A DNA stretch of 38,923 nt from Candidatus Synechococcus spongiarum SP3 (GTDB taxonomy: Bacteria; Cyanobacteriota; Cyanobacteriia; PCC-6307; Cyanobiaceae): assembly GCA_001007665.1 (NCBI GenBank), contig JXQG01000011.1, positions 1 to 38,923 on the forward strand, given 5' to 3'. Position 1 is the first letter of the stretch; the number at the start of each line of letters is the position of its first letter. The notes under the pieces are model-generated. The model worked only from the letters and a program-made list of their open reading frames with translations, was not told the origin of the DNA and did no database searches. Positions 16,635 to 23,455 of this stretch are shown one piece after another. Both the position numbers and the translations under genes were made by a program.

Positions 16635-17304
16635 GGGCATCGCCACGGGTGTTGCCGCAGGCGTCCCTTGCCGCCAGGCTCTCGCGGGTGGTGCAGCGGG
16701 CCAGGCGATTCCAGCAATCCAACTCTTGATAGGACCGTGACAGCAGCTCATCCCGAAAGCCTTCCAGCCCCAGTGCCCCTGTGAACACAGCCCCCGCAAT
16801 GCTCCCCACCCCGGTGAAGTCCGCCCCCCGCAGATCAGCGGCCCGGAAATCACAGCCCTCCAACTGGGCATAGGCAAAGCGGCTGCCCGTCAGCAGCGCA
16901 CCACAGAAGCGGCTCCGGCGCAGGTCGCCACTGGCAAAGCCAATGTCCTGCATCAGGGCGCCACGGCAGTCTGCCCCACTCAGATAGATCCCCAACATGA
17001 ATGCCCCCCGCAGATCCATGCCCCGCAGGTCGGCGGTGTTAAGAAACGCGCCACCCAGCTGTGCCCCAGGTCCCACGGCGCCGGAGCGTGCATAGGCAAA
17101 GCCTGGCGGCCAGCGGGTCAACGCGTCGTAGCGCGCCAAACCCAGGTCGGCTCCCTCCAGGCGAGCGTCCCCCAGGTCCGCGCCCCGTACATCGGCGCGG
17201 CAGAGCTTGACCCCCCGCAGATCCACTGCCCCCAGTTGGCAGCCCTGCCAGTTGGCGCCTCGCAAATCAGCGTTGCGGTGACCGTTGGGACGACAAGCCT
17301 CCAT
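16627..17304 (-). CDS. Pentapeptide-repeat protein in the phycoerythrin cluster
   Basis: The protein has about 225 residues with continuous A(D/N)LxG-type repeats (NADLRGANWQG, VDLRGVKLCRADVRGADLG, TADLRGMDLRGAFMLG, RAADLRGADFTGVG), predicting a right-handed quadrilateral beta-helix. A helical tail follows (GLEGFRDELLSRSYQELDCW). The ATG at 17304 is likely; the frame is open to 17415. It has no signal peptide or membrane span. It is the first gene of the leftward operon with the CpeY-type lyase (8-base overlap) and the small membrane protein, and is divergent from cpeS. The 141-base gap presumably holds both promoters. A role in phycoerythrin maturation is inferred from position only. Confidence 0.8.
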   Translation of the reverse strand: MEACRPNGHRNADLRGANWQGCQLGAVDLRGVKLCRADVRGADLGDARLEGADLGLARYDALTRWPPGFAYARSGAVGPGAQLGGAFLNTADLRGMDLRGAFMLGIYLSGADCRGALMQDIGFASGDLRRSRFCGALLTGSRFAYAQLEGCDFRAADLRGADFTGVGSIAGAVFTGALGLEGFRDELLSRSYQELDCWNRLARCTTRESLAARDACGNTRGDAHG

Positions 17305-17445
17305 CACGGCGCTGCCCTGTTGTCGAGCGGCCGGGGCTGGTGATCCATGGGCACGATGCTGATGCAGCCTCCCCAGCCTGCGACAACGACAGGGCACCAT
17401 GGATGTCTCTGCCATAGGTTGTTGCTTTTTTCTCCACCACGCTCA

Positions 17446-18000
17446 ATGGTGGACTTCCTGCGCCTCAGTGCTGGGACCTGGCTATCGGTGCGCAGTGTCC
17501 ATCATTTTGACTTCTCCCCGGACCAGTCCGGGGAGTCCAACCTGATCATTACCCTGCTGGAGCAGGAGGATGAGGCCGTGCAGCGGGTTTGCGCCCAACA
17601 ACAGGTTCCCTGTAGCGCCGCCACCATCGGGGCCCGCTTTCATTGGCAGGGCAACCATCGGCAGGGGCCAGCTGATGAGCGCTATGGGGCGGTGCTGGTG
17701 GACCTGCCCGGTCCGCACCAGGGCTGTGGTCGTTTGGTGCGGGACGTGGGCTATGTGGAGGCCACGCCGGTAATCAGCCCCTACCGCTTTGACGAGGACG
17801 GCCTGCTCACCATTCACACCGTCTATGACCGCAACATCGGGAGCGAGCGCTGCTGGTTTCTCAATGAGGACGTGCGGGTGCGGGTGGGCACGGTCCAGCT
17901 CATGGACGGTCCCAACCTGGTGAGCACCGCCACGGAAACCCGTTGCACCCCCCTTGCGGATCTGGAGCAGGTGCGGCGGGTGGCGCAGGGGCGTTGTTAA
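17446..18000 (+). CDS. cpeS: Phycobilin lyase, CpeS type
   Basis: This 184-residue protein belongs to the CpcS/CpeS lyase family, a ten-stranded lipocalin-like barrel. Homology starts at ATG 17446 with FLRLSAGTWLSVRSVHHFDF. Family positions seen include GESNLIITLLEQ, IGARFHWQGN, LVRDVGYVEATPVISPYRF and the late RCWFLNEDVRVRVGTVQ. In red cyanobacteria CpeS attaches phycoerythrobilin to Cys82 of the phycoerythrin beta subunit. The position directly before pebA and pebB, which make that chromophore, favours CpeS over CpcS. It is the first gene of the rightward cpeS-pebA-pebB unit, with 50 bases before pebA. Confidence 0.85.
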   Translation: MVDFLRLSAGTWLSVRSVHHFDFSPDQSGESNLIITLLEQEDEAVQRVCAQQQVPCSAATIGARFHWQGNHRQGPADERYGAVLVDLPGPHQGCGRLVRDVGYVEATPVISPYRFDEDGLLTIHTVYDRNIGSERCWFLNEDVRVRVGTVQLMDGPNLVSTATETRCTPLADLEQVRRVAQGRC

Positions 18001-18050
18001 GGCTCTTTGGGGCGGCAGCCTAACATGGGAGCCATGCCTGGTCCTGCAGC

Positions 18051-18764
18051 ATGTTCACTCACTTCCTGGATAAGCTCGCCGATGACGTCCAGGTGCGCTC
18101 TGGCGCTCCCCTGCACCTGCCCAAGGAGTTGGCGGAATGCCGCTCCACCAGGAAGGAAGGGGTGATTCGCAGTTGGGCCTGGTCTTTGCCGGGAATTCGC
18201 CGCCTGCGGGCCACCCGACTGGATGCGGGGAACGTGCTTCAGGTGTTCAACGCGGTGGCCTTCCCGGAAACGGACCGTCAGCAACCCTTGTTGGGCATTG
18301 ACCTTTTGCAATTCGGGTTGCGCGACAAGCTGGTGGCAGTAATGGATTTCCAGCCCTTACGTCAGGATCCCGACTACCTGGAGCACTACATGGGGGGGCT
18401 TAAATCCCTGCAGCAACGCTTCCCGGCCTTTGCCATGGGGGAAGACATGCGCCGCTACGACGCCAATCGCTACTTTTCCCCATGGCTGCTTTTTGCCCGC
18501 GGTCCGGCGACAGAGCTGAAGAAGAGCCTCAGGAACGCCTTTGAGCTACTGCTGAGCGCCTACTGGACACTTCACGATGCCGAGCAGCCCGACCCCCGCC
18601 TGCAGGAGGAGGTGGAAGCGCTGCAGAGCGACTATGCCCGCTACAGCACCCAAAAGGACCCGGCCCATGGTCTCTTTGCCAGCTATTTCGGGAAAAGCTG
18701 GGCGGATCGGTTCCTCCATGAGTTCCTGTTTCCTGAGTCCATTTCCACCAAGACCACCCCATGA
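18051..18764 (+). CDS. pebA: 15,16-dihydrobiliverdin:ferredoxin oxidoreductase
   Basis: This 237-residue ferredoxin-dependent bilin reductase reduces biliverdin IXalpha to 15,16-dihydrobiliverdin. Family features: a conserved SWAWSLPGIRRLRATRLD region, ending in GNVLQVFNAVAFP; PLLGIDLLQFG; and the segment MGEDMRRYDANRYFSPWLLF with the central Asp/Tyr/Phe residues. The C-terminal signature is AHGLFASYFGKSWADRFLHE. Its stop overlaps the pebB start by four bases (ATGA, 18761-18764), the usual coupled pebA-pebB order, which supports channelling of the intermediate to PebB. Confidence 0.93.
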   Translation: MFTHFLDKLADDVQVRSGAPLHLPKELAECRSTRKEGVIRSWAWSLPGIRRLRATRLDAGNVLQVFNAVAFPETDRQQPLLGIDLLQFGLRDKLVAVMDFQPLRQDPDYLEHYMGGLKSLQQRFPAFAMGEDMRRYDANRYFSPWLLFARGPATELKKSLRNAFELLLSAYWTLHDAEQPDPRLQEEVEALQSDYARYSTQKDPAHGLFASYFGKSWADRFLHEFLFPESISTKTTP

Positions 18765-19504
18765 CCTGGCTCTGGCAGCCCTATCTGGACCACGCCCGGC
18801 AACGCCTGCAAGCGCGGCTGCCCGACCTGCGGCCCTACCCCATCCCGGAAGGCTTTGGGGAGCGCCGGGCAGAAACGGGCTCAAAGGCCCGTCCTGTTGA
18901 GGTAGTGACCCGCAGCTGGGCGGTGCAGGCTCGCGGCATCCGCCAGGCGCGGGCCGCCTGCGTGGCCGCCGACCCCGTCCCCCAGGTGCTGAACCTTGTC
19001 ATCAACCCTGACCACAACTATGAGTTACCGTTTTTCGGGGCGGATCTGGTGACCCTGCCGGGTGGGCACTTGCTGGCCCTTGACTTGCAGCCCGTTCTCA
19101 AGCAGGACGAGCGCCACACAGCCCCAGTCTGGGAGCGACTGGAGCCCGTCTTCCAGCGCTGGCGCCAGCGTCTGCCGGATGGGGGGCCCATCCCGGCGGA
19201 GGCACAGCCCTATTTTTCCGACGGGTTCCTCTGGACCCGCCTCCCCCTCAGCGAAACCACCCTGCTGGAGGCGGCGGTCTTCCCGGCGTTTCAGGAGTAT
19301 CTGGAACTGTACCTGGATTTGGTGGCCGCGGCAGAGCCGGTGCGGCCCGAGCGCGCCCGGCAACTCCTGGCGGGACAGCGGCGCTACACTGACTACCGTG
19401 CCGAGAAGGACCCGGCCCGAGGGATGCTCAGCCGCTTCTATGGTGCGGAGTGGACCGAGGCTTACATTAACGACTTCCTGTTTGACCTGCCCCCGGTCGC
19501 CTGA
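18761..19504 (+). CDS. pebB: Phycoerythrobilin:ferredoxin oxidoreductase
   Basis: This 247-residue bilin reductase converts 15,16-dihydrobiliverdin to 3Z-phycoerythrobilin. Matching features are the N-terminal IPEGFGERRAETGSK, NLVINPDHNYELPFFGADL, YFSDGFLWTRLPLSE, and the C-terminal DPARGMLSRFYGAEWTEAYI. The internal Asn-Pro-Asp (INPD) carries a conserved acidic residue near the bilin pocket. It is translationally coupled to pebA by a 4-base overlap. A Nif11-domain gene follows after 39 bases on the same strand and may be read through from here. Confidence 0.93.
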   Translation: MTWLWQPYLDHARQRLQARLPDLRPYPIPEGFGERRAETGSKARPVEVVTRSWAVQARGIRQARAACVAADPVPQVLNLVINPDHNYELPFFGADLVTLPGGHLLALDLQPVLKQDERHTAPVWERLEPVFQRWRQRLPDGGPIPAEAQPYFSDGFLWTRLPLSETTLLEAAVFPAFQEYLELYLDLVAAAEPVRPERARQLLAGQRRYTDYRAEKDPARGMLSRFYGAEWTEAYINDFLFDLPPVA

Positions 19505-19543
19505 GGCTTTAAGCTGAACAGTCGTCTCCAGTCACATCCTTGA

Positions 19544-19843
19544 ATGTCGGAACAGCAGATTCCTGCGTTTCTAGAGCGCATCAAGACAGACAAAAACCTT
19601 GCGGTGGCCCTGTTCGACGCCAAAACACCCGCAGAGGTCATCACCCTGGCTGCCAGTGCCGGCCTGGACTGCACCGCTGCCGAGATTAGCCAGTGGCAGG
19701 CCACCCGAGCCGTCTCCAGACCTGTAGAGAGCGGCATCTGCGCCAACGGCTTACGTTGGCGCAGTCTCCGTGGTCCCGGTGGACTCTATGTGCAGATTGT
19801 GGGAGCCAGGGCCAGCTTTGGACTGTGGTGTCCCAGTCGCTGA
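19544..19843 (+). CDS. Nif11-domain small protein after pebB
   Basis: This is a 99-residue protein. The N-terminal half (MSEQQIPAFLERIKTDKNLA, then FDAKTPAEVITLAASAGLD) matches the Nif11 domain, also used as leader sequence in ribosomally made, modified peptides (Nif11-type leaders). There is no double-glycine cleavage site where a leader normally ends, and the C-terminal half (RGPGGLYVQIVGARASFGLW) has only two Cys and is not an obvious peptide core. No lanthionine synthetase or other maturation gene is nearby. It therefore looks more like a stand-alone Nif11 protein tied to the phycoerythrin cluster than a natural-product precursor. The role is unknown. Confidence 0.75.
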   Translation: MSEQQIPAFLERIKTDKNLAVALFDAKTPAEVITLAASAGLDCTAAEISQWQATRAVSRPVESGICANGLRWRSLRGPGGLYVQIVGARASFGLWCPSR

Positions 19844-19867
19844 GGGATGAAGCCGAGGGTTGTTCCG

Positions 19868-20587
19868 TCAATGGCCTGCGGTTGAACCAACGGCCACCAC
19901 TACCGTGAGAAACACCCGCACCAACTCGAAGCTCCCCACAATGGATAGAGCAAGCCCCAACTTCTGGGCCACAGGGGGCACGCCGTTGGCCCAGGCGGCA
20001 GAGACCCGTCCCCCGGCAGACCACTTCGTCACTGCCACATCCCGCCAGTAGGCTCCGTAGCGGGGCAGGCTGATATTGAAGGGTACGTTGCCCATGGGGC
20101 GCCCGGACAACAGCCGCCGCTGCTGATAGGGAACAGTGTCCACCCCGAAGGTGTTCATGTACTCGGGAGAATTGAGCAGGGCGTCCACCAGACCGGCCAA
20201 TCCCTCCTGGCCCAGAACAATGGACCAGGCAATTTTTTCTTGCTCCCCGTTCACCTCGCGGCCGAGAAGGCGCTGCACCAGTTGGGCGGCCACGTCGTAG
20301 TTGGAGTTGCACTGAACCACCCAACGCTGGAAGCGCTCCGAGAGACACAGGCCGCGCATGAACTGCTGTACGTTGATCTGGCCATTCCTGAGCTGGGATT
20401 CCAGGAAAGGCTCACGATCCGCCGCCATGGTGTGGAAAAACAGTTGGCGGTAGGCTGTATTAATCAGCACATCCATGTTGCTGTCATTCTCCATGCGATG
20501 GCCGCGGGGCGCCAGGTCTTCCTTGGCAAACCCCGAAACATGGGCATTCATGGATGTTGCCGGATAGGGCAAAAGGCCAAGAGTCAT
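19868..20587 (-). CDS. cpcG: Phycobilisome rod(-core) linker, CpcG2/CpcL-like
   Basis: This 239-residue linker has the conserved Pfam linker domain (about residues 30-190): LINTAYRQLFFHT, ESQLRNGQINVQQFMRGLCL, FQRWVVQCNSNYDVAAQLVQ, GEQEKIAWSIVLGQEGLAGL and TVPYQQRRLLSGRPMGN. The ATG at 20587 opens with MTLGLLPYP, like other CpcG proteins. The last 30 residues are hydrophobic (LGLALSIVGSFELVRVFLTVV). A hydrophobic C-terminus is the mark of CpcL/CpcG2 linkers, which anchor rod-only phycobilisomes at the membrane near photosystem I. Ordinary CpcG rod-core function remains possible. It converges on the Nif11 gene with 24 bases between the stops. A decayed similar copy lies just upstream. Confidence 0.85.
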   Translation of the reverse strand: MTLGLLPYPATSMNAHVSGFAKEDLAPRGHRMENDSNMDVLINTAYRQLFFHTMAADREPFLESQLRNGQINVQQFMRGLCLSERFQRWVVQCNSNYDVAAQLVQRLLGREVNGEQEKIAWSIVLGQEGLAGLVDALLNSPEYMNTFGVDTVPYQQRRLLSGRPMGNVPFNISLPRYGAYWRDVAVTKWSAGGRVSAAWANGVPPVAQKLGLALSIVGSFELVRVFLTVVVAVGSTAGH

Positions 20588-20663
20588 GGAACGTGAAGCC
20601 GCAGTGGGCAATAAAACTCCGACGCATCTTAGACGCACGAAACCCCTTGGCACTCAGCGGAGA

Positions 20664-20850
20664 GCGAGAAATGCGGCAAGGCTGACAGGCTGTCCGTCCT
20701 TTCTGGGCAAAAAACTGGACCAGACAATTGTCCCTTGCTCCCCATGCATCTGGCAGCCCAGGAGGCGCTGCATCCCACGGGACGCCACCTCATGATTGGA
20801 GTTGGCAAATCAATGACAACCGTTGCTGCCGAAAGACACAGATGACTTCA
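20664..20850 (-). pseudogene. Decayed second copy of the rod linker domain
   Basis: The reverse strand encodes, in order, NSNHEVAS, MQRLLG, HGEQ, IVWS and VSLAAFL. The intact linker gene just downstream reads NSNYDVAA, VQRLLG, NGEQ, IAWS and LVDALL at the same spacing. DNA similarity is also plain (for example GAGGCGCTGCA versus GAAGGCGCTGCA). A stop codon sits inside the matching region, no start is present and homology fades at both ends. This is a broken tandem duplicate of the cpcG-like gene, and it occupies much of the 387-base gap before the next gene. Confidence 0.65.
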
Positions 20851-20974
20851 AAAATGTTCAAAACAGCAGCAATTGCTACATATCATGAAGAATTGTGTTC
20901 ATTTTTGTAATTTTGACTTCAAATTCCATCTTGCGTGACATCGAAAATTCTGACACTCCACTACGGGAGTTGTC

Positions 20975-21214
20975 ATGTCCTCGTCCTCAATTCGTCGCTG
21001 CACAGTGTGCCAAGCCTGCTGGATTGGTCCTCAGCTCTTTTGGTCCACAGGCGCGCCCGGCAACAATCTTGACCTGGCCGGTTTGGTCTGCAATACGGAC
21101 TACGGTGGCGCTGGCCGCTGCGCCAATCCTGCCAGAGGCCGCCTGGGTGGAGACACCTGGGAGCAGCGGGAAGCCTGGATTCGGGGGATCACCCTCCCTG
21201 GAGAGATTGGGTGA
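20975..21214 (+). CDS. Small Cys-containing protein, family not named
   Basis: This is a 79-residue protein with four Cys: CTVC near the N-terminus, then one Cys each in LAGLVCNTDYGG and GRCANPARG. The spacing suggests a small metal-binding or disulfide fold, followed by GGDTWEQREAWIRGI. It is soluble, with no signal peptide. A GGGAG Shine-Dalgarno at 20965-20969, six bases before the ATG, supports translation, and a strong inverted repeat follows the stop. The compact aromatic/Cys pattern looks like a real conserved small protein of marine cyanobacteria, but I cannot name a family. Confidence 0.6.
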   Translation: MSSSSIRRCTVCQACWIGPQLFWSTGAPGNNLDLAGLVCNTDYGGAGRCANPARGRLGGDTWEQREAWIRGITLPGEIG

Positions 21215-21222
21215 GAGCATCA

Positions 21223-21277
21223 GCGCTTCAGGGCGCCTCCGGACACCTGGGAACTTCAAGGAAAAGCCCTGAAGCGC
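21223..21277. terminator. Inverted repeat after the small Cys protein gene
   Basis: GCGCTTCAGGGC (21223-21234) and GCCCTGAAGCGC (21266-21277) are perfect inverted repeats separated by 31 bases. They begin nine bases after the TGA at 21212-21214. No T-run follows. The repeat could end transcription or protect the 3' end of the message. Confidence 0.45.
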
Positions 21278-21371
21278 CAGCTCGACAAATCTCCGTTGCC
21301 CCACCCGAAACAGCCTGCTGGCCCATACATCCCCCTCCACGAGGGACGCTCTCAGGGTGACAGGGCACCCC

Positions 21372-21774
21372 ATGGGAAAGGTTGTCCGATTGTTTTGCGT
21401 TGCCCGCAGGCGCTGGGGCGCGGTGGGCAAGGGGGCTACGATCTCTTGGGTGGCAATCCCGGGCACCCTGTTGGCAGCCTTCTTTGGCTCGGCAGGCTTT
21501 TTCAAGGTGGGTGGAGATGAAAGACCTGAGAGCCGAATTGAAAGCGGATCTCCAGGCCAGTGAAGCCAGGTGGAATCAGAAGATTGACGAGGTGAAAGAG
21601 GAACTCAGGGAGACCAAAGACGAAATCAAAGCTCTGCTTCTGGCTCAGACACCCCGTCGGCACAACCTTAAGGTGAACACAGCCCTGCCTCTGACCATGG
21701 GCGTCACCATGGCTACTCACCCAGGCGAACCTGTCTCCTGCTGCTGCAGAGCCGCGGGCGTGAGCTGCTCGTAG
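21372..21774 (+). pseudogene. Membrane/coiled-coil small protein (copy 3), apparently frameshifted
   Basis: From ATG 21372 one frame encodes a hydrophobic span (ISWVAIPGTLLAAFFGSAGFF). About ten bases after it, a second frame begins at ATG 21517 with MKDLRAELKADLQASEARWN and KIDEVKEELRETKDEIKALL, a strongly charged coiled coil. Joining the two by one frameshift near 21505-21516 gives the same anchor-plus-coil layout as the remnants at 12465-12671 and 12978-13366. The second frame could instead be a free-standing soluble gene, since GGTGGAG precedes its ATG. It runs 58 bases into the end of the convergent phosphoribosyltransferase gene. Function unknown. Confidence 0.42.
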
Positions 21775-22268
21775 CGCTCAAAAGGTTGGAGGATCCAGGG
21801 ACTGGCCGGCAACTCCATGGCCCAGACGTGGGGGCGCATGGCGCTGTGCCCTTTCAGCCAGAGCACAGCGGTGGTGAGGGAGTCTGGGTTGATGGACTGG
21901 CGCAGCCACGTGGTTGCGGCGCTCAAGGTGGTGCCCGAATCAGCCAGGTCATCCACCAGCAGCAGGTGGGACCCAAGACGCCTACAGGTGTGTGCCAGGC
22001 TCTGCCCCACACGCACACCGCCCTGCTCCCGACCGTTCGCCCTCCCGTAGCTGCTGGCCGCCATTACCACCAGGGGTCGGTCGAAGAGGCGGGAGAGGGT
22101 ATCACCCACCCGCAGCCCCCCACGGGAGAGGGCCACCACCTGGTCAAAGGGGCAGCCATGGTGGTCAACCAGCAGGGCCAGATGCTCAATCAGGGCATGG
22201 TATTGGTCCCAACTCACCACCAGTTCCCCGGCGGTGGGATCAACGAAGGGTTTCACGATTTTGAGCAC
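21717..22268 (-). CDS. Purine-type phosphoribosyltransferase
   Basis: This is a type I phosphoribosyltransferase of about 183 residues. The PRPP-binding loop is LLLVDDLADSGTTLSAA, and an upstream VVALSRGGLRVGDTLSRLFD segment forms the hood/pyrophosphate loop. These resemble Gpt/xanthine- or hypoxanthine-type enzymes, which salvage purine bases using PRPP. The base used cannot be read from the sequence. The GTG at 22268 is taken as start because homology begins there (KPFVDPTAGELVVSWDQYH); it overlaps the upstream glycosylase gene by 29 bases. A longer frame reaches 22412 but is shadow sequence. It is transcribed with the uracil-DNA glycosylase and VOC genes. Confidence 0.75.
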   Translation of the reverse strand: MLKIVKPFVDPTAGELVVSWDQYHALIEHLALLVDHHGCPFDQVVALSRGGLRVGDTLSRLFDRPLVVMAASSYGRANGREQGGVRVGQSLAHTCRRLGSHLLLVDDLADSGTTLSAATTWLRQSINPDSLTTAVLWLKGHSAMRPHVWAMELPASPWILQPFERYEQLTPAALQQQETGSPG

Positions 22269-22962
22269 TTGACGCCAGCTTATCCAGGCGGGCGCGGACG
22301 GCTTTGAAATCTTCCCAGGTAAGCCATTTGGGCTCCCCCTTTTGCCGTGATGCGTTGCGCAGGAGAAACGACGGATGGAAGACGGGCATATAGACCCTGT
22401 TGTCCCGTTCAATCCACTGTCCCCGCATCTTGGTGATGCCGGTTTTGATGCCCAGAACCCCCGTCATGGCCGTGGATCCTGCCAACAGCACCACATCTGG
22501 ATTCACCAGTTGAATCTGGCGCTGAAGCCATGGACGACAGTGGGCCATTTCTTCGGGTGTGGGCTTGCGGTTGCCGGGAGGGCGGCACTTGACCACGTTG
22601 CAGATGTAGATGTCCTGCTCCTGATCAAGGCCCACGCTGGCCAGGATTTGATCCAGCAACTGACCCGCCCGTCCCACAAAGGGGAGTCCCGTTTCGTCTT
22701 CATGCTGACCGGGTCCCTCTCCGATGAGCATGAGCCGCGCCAGGGGATTGCCACGACTGATGACCACGTGGGTGCGGGTGGTGGCTAGCTCACAGCGGCG
22801 GCAGCCCAGGCACTCCCTGGTCAAGGCCTCCAGGCTGTCTTCATGCTCCGGAACTCGGGCGGCCGCAGCAGCAGGCGGTGATAGCGTCGGAGCATCGGGA
22901 GGATGATCAGGAGGGGCTGCACCCCCAGAGAAAAGGTCGAGTTGGCTACGTTGGGGGCTCAT
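22240..22962 (-). CDS. Family 4 uracil-DNA glycosylase (iron-sulfur)
   Basis: This 240-residue enzyme removes uracil from DNA. It shows the family 4 pattern: GEGPGQHEDETGLPFVGRAG for the water-activating and uracil-binding region, NVVKCRPPGNRKPT, and the late VFHPSFLLRN with the leaving-group-stabilising His. Four Cys at 51, 54, 126 and 142 match the [4Fe-4S] ligands; the 15-residue gap between the last two equals that of the Thermotoga enzyme. The N-terminal 45 residues are Pro/Ala-rich and probably disordered. It sits between a VOC gene and the phosphoribosyltransferase gene, all on one strand. Confidence 0.92.
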   Translation of the reverse strand: MSPQRSQLDLFSGGAAPPDHPPDAPTLSPPAAAAARVPEHEDSLEALTRECLGCRRCELATTRTHVVISRGNPLARLMLIGEGPGQHEDETGLPFVGRAGQLLDQILASVGLDQEQDIYICNVVKCRPPGNRKPTPEEMAHCRPWLQRQIQLVNPDVVLLAGSTAMTGVLGIKTGITKMRGQWIERDNRVYMPVFHPSFLLRNASRQKGEPKWLTWEDFKAVRARLDKLASSAQNRETLR

Positions 22963-22971
22963 GGGTGCAGT

Positions 22972-23379
22972 TTAGACCGGGCCGACCATGGGATCTGTGG
23001 GGTCCTCCCACAACAGCACACGGTTGTCCTCGGGATCCAGAAGCCATTGCTCCCGACCGAAGGGCGCCTTGCGGACAGGATCCAGCACCTGGGCGCCCAG
23101 GGCGATGGCCCGTTGGCGTGTGGGCTCCAGATGGGCACAGCGCAGGCAGAGGGCCAGGCCACTGCTCTGCCGGGATGGGGGGCGCTGGCGTGAAGGGTGA
23201 TACAACACCATTTCCATTCCCGTGGACAGATGGACGGTGATGGCGCCTCCCGGCACAACAGTGATGGATTCACCGCCAACAAGATCTGTATAAAAGCCAG
23301 CCAGGCGCCGGGGATTCTGGCTGGCCAGCACCAAACAACAGCGTGGCGTCACGCCGTCGGGATGGGCATTCTCAGCCAT
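22972..23379 (-). CDS. Glyoxalase/VOC superfamily protein
   Basis: This 135-residue protein has the VOC beta-alpha-beta-beta-beta fold pattern. It starts RCCLVLASQNPRRLAGFYTD, has a strand with MEMVLYHP, a second module beginning LALCLRCAHLEP, and the typical end FGREQWLLDPEDNRVLLWE with a C-terminal Glu that often binds metal. The His of the first strand of metal-dependent glyoxalases is not evident, so glyoxalase I activity should not be assumed. Its stop lies nine bases before the glycosylase start. It is divergent from the aminotransferase gene, whose probable start is 76 bases to the right. Confidence 0.8.
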   Translation of the reverse strand: MAENAHPDGVTPRCCLVLASQNPRRLAGFYTDLVGGESITVVPGGAITVHLSTGMEMVLYHPSRQRPPSRQSSGLALCLRCAHLEPTRQRAIALGAQVLDPVRKAPFGREQWLLDPEDNRVLLWEDPTDPMVGPV

Positions 23380-23455
23380 AGGCGGCGATTCCGTTGTGAT
23401 GGGGAGGCTGGATTACACTGGCAAGACGTGTCACGAAATGTGGTCGCGAAAACAC

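Noticed and set aside
19544-19843. Lanthipeptide (prochlorosin-like) precursor
   Set aside because: No double-glycine cleavage site, only two Cys after the leader-like part, and no modifying enzyme or transporter gene nearby.
20987-21505. A 172-residue reverse-strand open frame across the small Cys protein gene
   Set aside because: It opposes a gene with a clear Shine-Dalgarno and Cys pattern, shows no motif, and long antisense frames are expected at this base composition.
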